From positions 1 to 64,000 of the forward strand of contig JASANE010003231.1 of assembly GCA_030248225.1 (NCBI GenBank): a stretch of 64,000 nt of DNA, written 5' to 3'. Both the position numbers and the translations under genes were made by a program. Shown here one piece after another: positions 1-9,295 of this stretch. Each line of letters begins with the position of its first letter. The stretch's first letter is position 1. Below the pieces are notes generated by a model. The model searched no databases and was not told the DNA's origin. It saw nothing but the letters and a program-made list of their open reading frames with translations. This DNA comes from Trileptium ribeirensis (Eukaryota; Nematoda; Enoplea; Enoplida; Thoracostomopsidae).

Positions 1-1559
1 TTATGATCATAACAATTGCTTTAGACACGCGGGAGCTTCGTCTCGCGTAACGAGGATGGTGAAACATTATGATATATTTTGTTGGACTGTTATAGATGTT
101 TTGTCAACCATTAATATAATTTTTTGTTACAGCAGAAGACAGTCGCGTATCACTAACGCCGGCCATCAGATTTTGCTTAAATTGATAGGTTTGCTTGGTT
201 CACTTGGTACACAGCAGAGTAAAGTTAATTCTACGTCGGCAAAAGTCAAAGTAATAAAGCTACATTTCACTGGCATTACATTATTATTTCAACATGGACA
301 TAGTTCACTAGGTTTCAAATGAAAACGACACAAAAATCTTGCATCATCTTGCCGTGTTCTGAGGATCCTTTTAGTTCGGGTTTGAGGCTTTAGTTTGCGC
401 GTATAGCTTGGTGCTCGGCGATATCTGTGTCATTGGGGACGTTTGTCTGATGTCGCATTGGTGTCGGGTGGCTTGGTTTGTCCCATGTTCGGTTGTGCGT
501 TTGCCACTCCCTGCAAAGGCAACCTAGGTCTGGAAACGGACCCGGTCATGTAGACTGTCGGCGCTGTTACTTCGGTAATAGCGGCCCTGTTAACTCGTTA
601 ACAGTGTGCAAGACGAATGCTCTGCGACATAGGAGAGTCTGCATGGTTGGAGCCTACAGTTCCTTCGGAGCTGATAAATGGGCGACGACGGGGAAGAGTG
701 GCAAACAAACGGTCGGATGTGGGGCAGCGGTTACCTGGCACTGGGGACTGTATGACATCAAGTTTGCTTTGACACGGGTGTTTTCCGAGTAGTATAGCTG
801 CAGATACGTGTCAGATGAAGTGTTATAAATAGCGTTGAGGTTAATCAGAGCAGAGCAAGCGTGATGCGAGTGACATGAACGTTGTTTTGTTGTTTTGAGA
901 CCTCGTACACCAGGCAAGTATTGATTAAGTAAGTACGGGTGCTTGTATCAAGTTTTGAGAAATCGCGTCTCTTTCATTCATGCAGCAGTTATTACAATTC
1001 GGTGCTACTTTTTACGAGACAGCAAACAATCATATCTTTATGTTGGGTAGTCATCTATACAAATTTATTATCCATTATTCAAGTGTGGCTATCCGGATTT
1101 GTATGCATGCCCCTTTAACACATTGCTGGGGTCAGCTGTTAATTAATGACATTTCAACAAGGACTGTCTTCATAAATTACACATATAATTCCGCTAATAA
1201 GAAATTCTAGTGAATCTGCCTGAAAATACAGCTACAACGAGGCTTGCTTCGCTAAAACACGCATAAGAGAAGTTTGTAGCTGCTGCAAGTAAAAATGTCA
1301 TGTGAGCGGTATATAAGCTGTGGTTGAGCTAGCGTTTTCTTGAGGCTGCTAGTAGTGTGTAATTTTTCCTACCATTGCTGCATCACGAGATGGTGACTGA
1401 AGTTGCAATCGCTAAACTTCTTGAAGTTTTACAGCGTAATTGTTTTGTAGTGCTCGCCACACAAGCTAGATGTCATTTGTACAATGTTTGCTGTAGTTAA
1501 AAGTTATAAAATCATTTTAAAAGCACATACCATCGAGGCAGCACTTTAAAATTTTGCTA
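1..1559. other. Unassigned DNA
   Basis: No gene could be recognised. The stretch from about 360 to 800 is richer in G and C and holds a 104-codon open frame (478-792, plus) with no family motif and no clear splice sites. Because a terminal repeat ending at 2525 resembles the right end of the 22113-31303 element, this stretch may be the interior of another copy, but no internal similarity was seen to prove it. Confidence 0.4.
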
Positions 1560-2525
1560 GGTGGGTGGTCTTCCTTGAATTTGTAGGTCTGGAGAAATCT
1601 AGATCTCGGGAAGGATTTCGGGTATATAAGCCAGTAGCTCAGCTCAGTCGGGGAGTTAATCTCCGAAGAAACCGCAGCTGGTAAGTAGCTCTATTATTAT
1701 TTATGTTGAAATTTTTCTAAATGTTGAGTATAAGCACACTGTAACACAGTAGCAATTGGGAAACTAGTGGTGGAGTTTGAGTAACTGTGGTACCCTATTA
1801 GCTAAGACGTTTGGTCGTCTTCTAGTGGCTTAAGAGTTAAGTGTGTCGCGGGGAAGGACGCTAATTCCCTTCCTTTCGGTACCTTTAGCTTGTATTGGTT
1901 GGAGATTTATCTGTCTATTATCAGACCTCACCATCACACTCACCGTTTTCAACAATTGGTCTCTTGGGTACCCTGTTACATAATATACTTAAGGATAGCT
2001 TGGGGCATACATACTGCATAGTCGTAACTTTGTATACCTATAGGTGAGTTAGTCTCCGAAGAAACCGCAGCTGGTAAGTAGCTCTTCAAGTATTTAGCAC
2101 TAGCATTGAAAGTTATTGTTCAAGGGAGGACGATTATTGCCTTCCTATATTATAGGGTAGATTTTGTTCGGAGGACGCTTATCCCCTTCCTTGATTTGTG
2201 AGAATTTTAACTATGGTTGCCCTATAGTACTATTAGACCTCACGGTCGCTCTCACCGTTTCAACTGTAGTTTATTCTTGACCATAGTAAAAATACTTGGG
2301 GCAATAATAAGAGAGATTTTAGTGAGTGTGTGTCCTAGTTTTCTGTGTTTAAGATTGAATTAGTTAAATTAGCCGTGACTGGTTTTGTTCAGAGAGTCCC
2401 GTGTCCTTGATATTTCTTGGAGGTTTATACTAAGCTTGTGTGGTGAGCTGAGTACTAGGTCCTGAGTGCTACATTACACATTGTACGGGTTCTTGTTGAA
2501 ACTTAGTAGGACTAGCTTCGCTACA
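1560..2525 (+). repeat. Structured terminal repeat, right-end type
   Basis: The last ~65 bases (about 2462-2525) match the right end of the element at 22113-31303: a TGAGTGCTACATTACACA block, then CTTCGCTACA at the terminus. Upstream lies a TATATAA (about 1622-1628). A block containing CCGCAGCTGGTAAGTAG, with a good 5' splice-site consensus, occurs twice, near 1670 and near 2069. Purine/pyrimidine hairpins of the GGAAGGACG...CCTTCC kind occur near 1853, 2125 and 2173. The inner limit is a guess. It is read as the right terminal repeat of a second, diverged copy whose left part lies outside the window; a solo LTR is the alternative. Confidence 0.5.
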
Positions 2526-3172
2526 ATATTCTGAAAGTTATTGGTTCTTATGGTTTCCTTTCGGTAGCTGGCGTTTATTATATGTGTGGTGTGGTCTTAC
2601 CCAATCCCACGGAACAATTCTAAACCCGGTAAACACAGGAACCTTTATATGACCTTCCAGATAAGGGTTTGGTGTTTGTTAAAAGTTGTTTTGTGTTTTT
2701 CTTTTTTTCTGGTCGGGAATTTAATGTTCCACAGTTTTGGAAAAGAGAAGAAATGAAATCCTAACTATTATAAAACAGTTGCAGCAATTTCTAATTATTA
2801 TTTGGTTCCTAGTAAAAATGGAATTCGGGTCGAGTTTTCCAGCCCGACCTGACCCGACCCGACAATCGTGTCAACCCGACCCGACCTGACTTTGTTTCTT
2901 TATTAAATCACATATAATATATATTCTACAAAATCTAAGACAAGCATGGTTCTAAGGAAGCCTTCATTTACATAGGTTGTTTCATCGCTCCGTCTATTTT
3001 TCTGCTGGCAGTAATAACTATTTTTGGGTTATCGGACACTTCGCAATCCTGTATATCTGCATATATGTACACATATGGGTACTTTAGTACATTTTATTTT
3101 AATGGGCTTCAGCTGGTAAGATCTTCCAACTATCTGTAATCCATTGCGCTCACAATTCCGAACTTTACCATT
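2526..3172. other. Unassigned spacer with CCCGA-rich patch
   Basis: No gene seen. Positions 2826-2893 carry imperfect repeats of CCCGACC/CCCGACCTGA, resembling the short-repeat-rich ends of some DNA transposons, but no partner end or target duplication was found. Confidence 0.4.
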
Positions 3173-4436
3173 AAACAAACAAACAAAATCGTTTATTAAT
3201 CAAAACGCATACTAGTAACTGGTAAAGTCAGCATAACGCGGTTTGCATCGGGCGTCAAGGCCATCATAGCGAGCTCGAAACTTAGACGATGGCTTACCAA
3301 CTTCCAGTGTACTAGTTAACAAAAATATATATACAACAAACGATATATTACAAACAAAGTTATACGTGCAAAACAAAGCTTAGTAAACTGGTTTACAGCC
3401 AGAAAGGGATTTCCTCTTATATCTGGCTGACGAGATGGGAATGCAATTTATCGTTAAAGACAAAGACGTTGCAAGGGAGTAAATATCACTTTTATTTCTA
3501 AAGATTTCTTTTGAATTGCAAGAATTGGTTTAAATTAAGTATGTTCAACGTTTTCTAAATCTTATAGAATCATGTGCTTCTTGCTTAACGTGTTCCATAT
3601 ATGAACTCTTCTAACTGCGAAGCTACGTTTTAACGAGTTAGAGCGAAACTTTGGTTTGAGCAGCTTTTTCCGATGGCCGCGCGTATTTGTGCTACCGGAC
3701 ATTACGAACAAGTTTTCGCAGCAATTAATTTCATTGTTAAGACATTTAAATATTAGGATTAGGTTTCAAACGACGTAGCTCTAGAGGTTCTAATCGAAAA
3801 TATGCCAATCTTTCACTATAAGACATTTCCTGAATGCCCATTCTGGCTGCTAATCTACGTGTGAAATACCGCTGAACCTTTCCAGCTTGTCTATTTCCAA
3901 CAAATAGCACGGTGACCACACTTGGCTACAGTATTCTATAATCGCACGGACGTATGTCAAATATGACGTCTTTATTGATTCCTGATCACTATTTAAAAAC
4001 AGCAAAATAACATACTAATTACTCGATAAGCTTTAGCGACAATGACATATAGTAAGTTTCGTATTTTAGATCACTGCTTATCGTAACACCTAACTCACCA
4101 CATTGGGAAACAGAAGGAATTTCAGATCCGCCAAATGTTGTAACGGAAATTGGAGGTTATTTTTGCCGAAGCCCAAAATATTATATTTAGGGACAGAAAT
4201 AGAGAGTTGCCACGTATCTGCCCAAGTTACTAAAGAGTTCAGCGCATTTTGAAGATATGCTGTGGCGGTATTATCGTCGCCATTTGCAATATTTATATAT
4301 ACTTTAACGTCATCAGCAAACAATTTGCATTTTACAAGTTCAAAACAAAGATGAAGATCGTTAATATATATGAGAAACAAGAGGAGTCCGAGAATGCTAC
4401 CTTGGGTACGCCAGAAGTTACTTTATGGGTTTTGAA
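3173..4436 (-). pseudogene. CR1-type LINE reverse transcriptase, 3' half
   Basis: Read on the minus strand, this is the second half of a non-LTR reverse transcriptase. It starts with a decayed GVPQGS-like block, then LFLIYIND and the catalytic LFADD box (4090-4380). Further on come the CR1-like stretch YVRAIIEYCSQVWSP (near 3950) and a C-terminal RGHRKKLLKP...WNTL block (about 3560-3710). Stops and frameshifts break it. It probably ends at the GTTT-type tail near 3173 (AAAC repeats on the plus strand). The first half lies at 6705-7818, beyond an inserted Merlin transposon; both sides carry the 8-bp duplication GTTTTGAA. Confidence 0.75.
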
Positions 4437-4636
4437 GGTGAAGGTTAAGCAAACTCACACCTCTCAGATCAGTTCAAAAATAAGTGTACTACCCAATTTA
4501 GGGTCGAAGAAGCCGAAAATGAGGTCTTGTCCCTGCACGACATCGATTTATCAAATTACTTAGTGGCCTTATTACCCTGGGTTACGTCAATACGTTATAT
4601 AAAGCTAACATTTCATAACGAAACAACATGTCGGTG

Positions 4637-4688
4637 TGGCCGAGTGGCATATTAGTATTTCGTGTGAACCCTTCCCGGGTTCAACTCC
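4637..4688 (+). promoter_or_regulatory. tRNA-like Pol III A and B boxes in Merlin end
   Basis: TGGCCGAGTGG (4637-4647) fits the A-box consensus TRGYNNANNGG and GGTTCAACTCC (4678-4688) fits the core B-box GWTCRANNC, with 30 bases between them as in a tRNA. The flanks do not fold into a convincing acceptor stem, so this is a promoter-like tRNA relic and not a tRNA gene. It lies inside the inverted terminal repeat and points into the element. Confidence 0.65.
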
Positions 4689-4760
4689 CACTTATAGCAA
4701 AGTTTTTTATAGCTAAGTTTTTTTATTCACGTTATCAATTCAAAGTCAATCAAGTCCAAA

Positions 4761-5513
4761 TCAGCCATATCTTGACATCGCAAGCAGAATGTTGATCCAT
4801 ACCCGGTGACCCCGTTTACCATGCCTTTCTCGCCACATATATTCATCGATAACTGCCGTGACAACGTTTCTGTTGCCTACATATCGTGTCTCTCGTTTGA
4901 GGCGACTCCAATATCCTTCAACCGAATTCGTGCATGCCCCAGTGCGGGGATCCACGAAGTTGTGAGAGTGGTTCACGGTTTGGTGTACATATGGCGGATT
5001 TGTATTCGGCAAAGTGCTAAGGCCATTGTAAGCACGCCACTCATCGCTCCAAATGTGCGAACCAGGTAAAACGAAACGCTGAATAATAGGTAATAGGGTG
5101 GCAGCATCTCGTCTGTCGACAAGTCTTACGTAGCCTTGGCTGGAATTTGTGTCATAAATGCCGAATACCCATTGTTGTGGTACCATTCTACCTCGCTCAT
5201 ATTTTCGTCGTGCCACAAGAGATTCGTCAATCTGAACAACGACGCCCTCGCCGCCCATCTGGAAAAGGTGCGGTGAATTCAGCAGCACGTTTGAACATAT
5301 ATCACGTAGCCTTGCATACCAATCAACTACAGTTGGATGTGACAGCCCGGTAATACCCACCACACATGACACTGTCATCTTGTGAGACCAACAGTATACG
5401 ACCTGAAGAAGTTTTGACAGCGAAAGTTGGGAATTGAAGAACACTGACTGAGCGCGAAGGGAATACCACTTCTTGCACTTTAGGCACCGCCATACGAATC
5501 CGTCCGTACGATC
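4761..5513 (-). CDS. Merlin transposase exon 2 (DDE catalytic domain)
   Basis: Encodes 250 residues after a good acceptor (AATATTTAG before 5513). It begins with a zinc-type stretch WRCLKCK, continues through a DNA-binding region (GITGLSHPTVVDWYARLRDIC), and has the three acidic residues of an IS1016/Merlin DDE nuclease: D in VVQIDES, D in WSDEWRAYNG and E in SVEGYWSRLKR. The fold cuts and joins transposon ends in the nucleus. No stop or frameshift is seen in this exon, unlike the right-arm copy, but exon 1 of this copy has lost its 3' end to the inverted segment at 6044-6212, so the spliced gene is probably dead. Confidence 0.85.
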   Translation of the reverse strand, partial: DRTDGFVWRCLKCKKWYSLRAQSVFFNSQLSLSKLLQVVYCWSHKMTVSCVVGITGLSHPTVVDWYARLRDICSNVLLNSPHLFQMGGEGVVVQIDESLVARRKYERGRMVPQQWVFGIYDTNSSQGYVRLVDRRDAATLLPIIQRFVLPGSHIWSDEWRAYNGLSTLPNTNPPYVHQTVNHSHNFVDPRTGACTNSVEGYWSRLKRETRYVGNRNVVTAVIDEYMWRERHGKRGHRVWINILLAMSRYG

Positions 5514-5789
5514 CTAAATATTCAGCAAAATAAAACTAAGCCTAGGCCGATTCCCAGCCCCTATCCCCCAAAATAATATTAATTTAACCCCCCCGCGCGA
5601 GCAATCCCCCGCGAGCAAAGTTAACCCGTAGGCGAAAATATACCTATGACTAAAAAATGGCCCCCACCAGCGACCCCACCCCCTGGAAAAATTTTAACGG
5701 CCAAGGGGAGGGGCGGGCGGGCGACTTCATTTTACAATTCAATGAAACTGGAAACTGGGGCACCTAACAAATGGAATGTGCGTAGGGTT

Positions 5790-6000
5790 GGCTGGAACTG
5801 TTATCACACTCTTGAATGAAAGTAGCAGCACACACAGAGTGTAGCCAGAAACTTGTCCACGGGGGCACTGGCTTTCCTAGGGAGGCACAAATTTTTTCTA
5901 GGGGTGCACAGCTAGAGATAGCTGACATTTACATGGTCTTTATACCGATTAGATTACTCCTGCAGATTAGGTCTGGTGACGCCCCTGATAGTAAATTTTA
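5790..6000 (-). mobile_element. Small hAT-like insertion in Merlin intron
   Basis: Reading on the minus strand it opens with CAGGGGCGTCACCAGACC, the style of many non-autonomous hAT elements, and closes near a CTGGCTACACTCTGTG stretch. The same sequence is in the right arm at about 9638-9782. Target duplications could not be fixed, so the ends are tentative. It lies wholly in the transposase intron. Confidence 0.45.
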
Positions 6001-6043
6001 ACTTAATGCTACAACAAATTGGTCATATTTAAGACCTCCTGGC

Positions 6044-6212
6044 ATTTAAAGCAGCCCAGATGCTGTCGCTATCAATGTAGCCTTGGGAAACTTCAGGTGA
6101 ATTTTAATAATTACAACCATTAATAAAAATATAATGTATATATAGTTGCGGTTCAGAATTCTGACCTTGTTTCGTGTTATATTTGCAAATAGTCCCAAGG
6201 ATTAACGAATAA
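6044..6212 (+). other. Segment inverted relative to the other palindrome arm
   Basis: This stretch (TTAAAGCAGCCCAGATGC to AACGAATAAAA) reads in the same plus-strand orientation as 9421-9584, whereas everything on both sides of it is in opposite orientation in the two arms. The junctions carry short TTTTA/TAAAA inverted microhomology. In the right arm it holds the end of exon 1 and its splice donor (CTTCAG then GTGAAT); here those are turned backwards, so this arm is probably the derived one. Confidence 0.8.
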
Positions 6213-6338
6213 AACGCCGGCGTCAACTAAGCTTCTAATACAAGCATCGCGATCATTAACGACGAAATTCAGGAGGTCTTCATATTTGCGAACATTAAAA
6301 ATTTCTGGATAGACAGGACCAAATAGAACATTAGCCAT
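6213..6338 (-). pseudogene. Merlin transposase exon 1, truncated by inversion
   Basis: Encodes the N-terminal part from MANVLFGPVYPEIFNV to the SLVDAGVL motif. At 6212 the reading leaves the ancestral sequence because the following ~169 bases are reversed, and it stops soon after. The cysteine-bearing end of exon 1 and its donor are lost. The same start codon is found in the right arm at 9296. Confidence 0.75.
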
Positions 6339-6445
6339 AGAAAACGCGGTAACTGTGGCTAAGTAGTTTTCGTAGACGCCATACCAGTAATGTGTTTTGA
6401 TTTCAGTAAAAAACTTAGCAGCTATAAAAAACTTTGCTATAAGTG

Positions 6446-6497
6446 GGAGTTGAACCCGGGAGGGGTTCACACGAAACACCAATATGCCACTCGGCCA
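6446..6497 (-). promoter_or_regulatory. tRNA-like Pol III A and B boxes in Merlin end
   Basis: Mirror of the motif at 4637-4688, in the other inverted terminal repeat of the same element. On the minus strand the A box is at 6497-6487 (TGGCCGAGTGG) and the B box at 6456-6446 (GGTTCAACTCC). Transcription would again run inward. Confidence 0.65.
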
Positions 6498-6704
6498 CAC
6501 ACATGTTGTTTCGGTATGAAATGTTAGCTTTAAATAACGTATTGACGTAACCAAGGGTAATAAGGCCGCTAAGTAATTTGATAAATCGATGTCGTGCAGG
6601 GACAAGACCCTCATTTTCGGCTTCCTCGACCCTAAATTGGGTAGTACACTTATTTTTGAACTGATCTGAGAGGTGTGAGTTTGCTTAACCTTCACCGTTT
6701 TGAA

Positions 6705-7818
6705 AAAGTGTTGTTCAGTTTTACCCTGAATGCTTTGTCATGGAAGAAATGCTTTAATCCATTGAAATAGGGCTCCAATTACTCCTAGAGCCAAAAGTTT
6801 TGGGAGCATCTTGGCGTGTAAAGAGACGTGTGTCGACAAGCTTTTGCGAAATCAATGTACGCCACAGCATAAACAGATTTTCCGATGTCCGGAGCATTTG
6901 ACCGAATCATTAACTGCCTCAAGTAGCTGGGTACAGGTTGATTTCATTGAGATAAACCCATGTTGATTCTGACAAATAATATTACAACGCAAAAATGACA
7001 AGAGACTGTCATATATAATAGATCCCATTATTTTACAACAGGTAGGGAGTAATGATATTGGTCTGTAGTTCAATGCAATAGACGAGTCGCCTTTTTATCA
7101 ACGGGAATAACGTCAGTTCGAAAGCAGGACTTCGGCAAACAACTGTTTACAAAAGATTGCTGGAATATATGTGCCAGAGGAAAGCAAAGCGAATACCGAA
7201 GTTTCTTGAGCACGAACTATGCGTAGCCATCGGATGAATGGCTATGTTTTGGCTTAAGGCGTCCCATGAATTTGTGCACAAGTTATGGAGAAAAAGTAAC
7301 CCGTGTTACAGTGCCTTTTGGGCTGGGACATGTTGGTTTACAGATAGTTGCCTGCAACTGTCTTTGAATACTAACTGATAAAAAAGCGTTGGCCAGTATG
7401 TGGTCCAGGAGTTTTCGTTAGTGGTTTTAACTTGCCATGCGGCGTGGTAAGAGCGCTGGCTCCCGGTTTTGGATTAGTCTGTTATTGATATATGTGAAAA
7501 CACCCATTTTGAGTTCAATATTTAATATTTTCTTCTTACGAACTGGTTTAAACCGCCAATAGTTTAGAGCTTTTTGATCTGAGGTCTTCCATATTTCTTG
7601 ATAATCTGAAGTTTGGCTGCTTATGTCCCCTCAGCTTTGCGTTTGAGAAGCCTTGAATAAAAAGAGGATACCAGGCTCCACACAGGTTTGGGCTTAATTT
7701 CTTTTTAGGTACATATTTGCTACAGCGTAGTCTAATATTGCCGTGAACAAGTTCCACTTGTCATCAGTGGTAAAAGCCGCATGCAAGACAACGTCCCAAT
7801 AGCAATATGTAAAATGAA
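6705..7818 (-). pseudogene. CR1-type LINE, linker and first half of reverse transcriptase
   Basis: On the minus strand from the palindrome centre come the linker after the endonuclease (KYVPKKKLSPNLCGAWYP, 7548-7757) and the start of the reverse transcriptase, MNYRPISLLPTCCKIM with NQHGFISMKSTCTQLLEA (6852-7073). A further part, in a shifted frame, ends at FRVKLNNTFSK. It stops at the Merlin insertion and resumes at 4436. Frameshifts separate the pieces. The LINE is cut off at the palindrome centre, so no endonuclease is present. Confidence 0.72.
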
Positions 7819-7829
7819 CCAAGAACGAC

Positions 7830-8938
7830 ATATAACGTATTGCTATTGGGACGTCGTTGCATGCGGCTTTTACCACTGATGACAAGTGGAACTTGTTCAC
7901 GGCAATATTAGACTACGCCTGTAGCAAATATGTACCTAAAAAGAAATTAAGCCCAAACCTGTGTGGAGCCTGGTATCCTCTTTTTATTAGGAAACTTCTC
8001 AAACGCAAAGCTAAGTTGTGGAGCATAAGCAGCCAAACTTCAGATTATGAGAAATATGGAAAACTCAGATCAAAATGCTCTAAACTATTGCCCGTTTTAA
8101 ACCAGTTCGTAAAAAGAAAATATTAAATATTGTAACTGAAATGGTGTTTTCACATATATCAATAACAGACTAATCCAAAACCGGAGCCAGCGCTCTTACC
8201 ACGCCGCATGGCAAATTAACCACTGACGAAAACTCCTGTACCGACATACTGGCCAACGCTTTTTTATCAGTTAGTATTCAAAGACAGTTGCAGGCAACTA
8301 TCTGTAAACCAACATGTCCCAGCCCAAAAGGCACTGTAACACGGGTTACTTTTTCTCCATAACTTGTGCACAAATTCATGGGACGCCTTAAGCCAAAACA
8401 TAGCCATTCATCCGATGGCTACGCATAGTTCGTGCTCAAGAAACTTCGGTATTCGCTTTGCTTTCCTCTGGCACATATATTCCAGCAATCTTTTGTAAAC
8501 AGTTGTTTGCCGAAGTCCTGCTTTCGAACTGACGTTATTCCCGTTGATAAAAAGGCGACTCGTCTATTGCATTGAACTACAGACCAATATCATTACTCCC
8601 TACCTGTTGTAAAATAATGGGATCTATTATATATGACAGTCTCTTGTCATTTTTGCGTTGTAATATTATTTGTCAGAATCAACATGGGTTTATCTCAATG
8701 AAATCAACCTGTACCCAGCTACTTGAGGCAGTGAATGATTGGTCAAATGCTCTGGACATCGGAAAATCTGTTGATGTTGCGTACATTGATTTCGCAAAAG
8801 CTTGTGACACCGTCTCACACGCCAAGATGCTCCAAAAACTTTTGGCTCTAGGAGTAATTGGAGCCCTATTTCAATGGATTAAAGCATTTCTTCATGACAA
8901 AGCATTCAGGGTAAAACTGAACAACACTTTTTCAAAAC
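7830..8938 (+). pseudogene. CR1-type LINE, right-arm copy
   Basis: Inverted copy of the LINE part at 6705-7818. It encodes the linker (DDKWNLFTAILDYACSKYV, 7857-8126) and a longer unbroken reverse-transcriptase start, NYRPISLLPT to SVDVAYIDFAKACDTVSH (8572-8943). The usual phenylalanine of the FDxV box is cysteine (FAKACDTVSH). It ends at the Merlin insertion; TTCAAAAC (8931-8938) is the inverse of the left-arm target duplication. The catalytic FADD half is absent because the duplication ends at the far side of the Merlin element. Confidence 0.75.
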
Positions 8939-9139
8939 GGTGAAGGTTAAGCAAACTCACACCTCTCAGATCAGTTCAAAAATAAGTGTACTACCCAATT
9001 TAGGGTCGAGGAAGCCGAAAATGAGGGTCTTGTCCCTGCACGACATCGATTTATCAAATTGCTTCGCGGTCTTATTACCCTTGGTTACGTCAATACGTTA
9101 TTTAAAGCTAACATTTCATAACGAAACAGCATGTCTGTG

Positions 9140-9191
9140 TGGCTGATTGGCATATCGGTATTTCGTGTGAACTCTGCCCGGGTTCAACTCC
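9140..9191 (+). promoter_or_regulatory. tRNA-like Pol III A and B boxes in Merlin end
   Basis: A box TGGCTGATTGG (9140-9150) still fits TRGYNNANNGG despite changes from the other copies, and B box GGTTCAACTCC (9181-9191) is unchanged. Spacing between boxes is again 30 bases. Confidence 0.6.
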
Positions 9192-9295
9192 CAGCTATAG
9201 CTAATTTTTTTATAGGTAAGTTTTTTATTGAAATCAAAACAAATTACTCGTATGGCGTCTACGAAAACTACTTAGCTACAGTTACCGCGTTTTCT

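Larger units (their letters stand above)
4437..6696 (-). mobile_element. Merlin DNA transposon, left-arm copy
   Basis: Termini are GGTGAAGGTTAAGC... and its inverse, with inverted terminal repeats of roughly 290 bp. The exact 8-bp direct repeat GTTTTGAA lies at 4429-4436 and 6697-6704, the target-site length known for Merlin. Inside is a two-exon transposase on the minus strand (exon 2 at 4761-5513). The interior also holds a small hAT-like insertion in the intron and a flipped segment at 6044-6212 that destroys the end of exon 1. The element sits inside the LINE reverse transcriptase gene. Confidence 0.88.

Noticed and set aside
7870..7885. Additional hammerhead core (CTGATGA) near the palindrome centre
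   Set aside because: No GAAA with stem II or matching stems I and III; the bases are LINE coding sequence.
7694..7900. Gene spanning the palindrome centre
   Set aside because: The frame simply crosses the inverted repeat; both halves are LINE linker sequence read in opposite directions.
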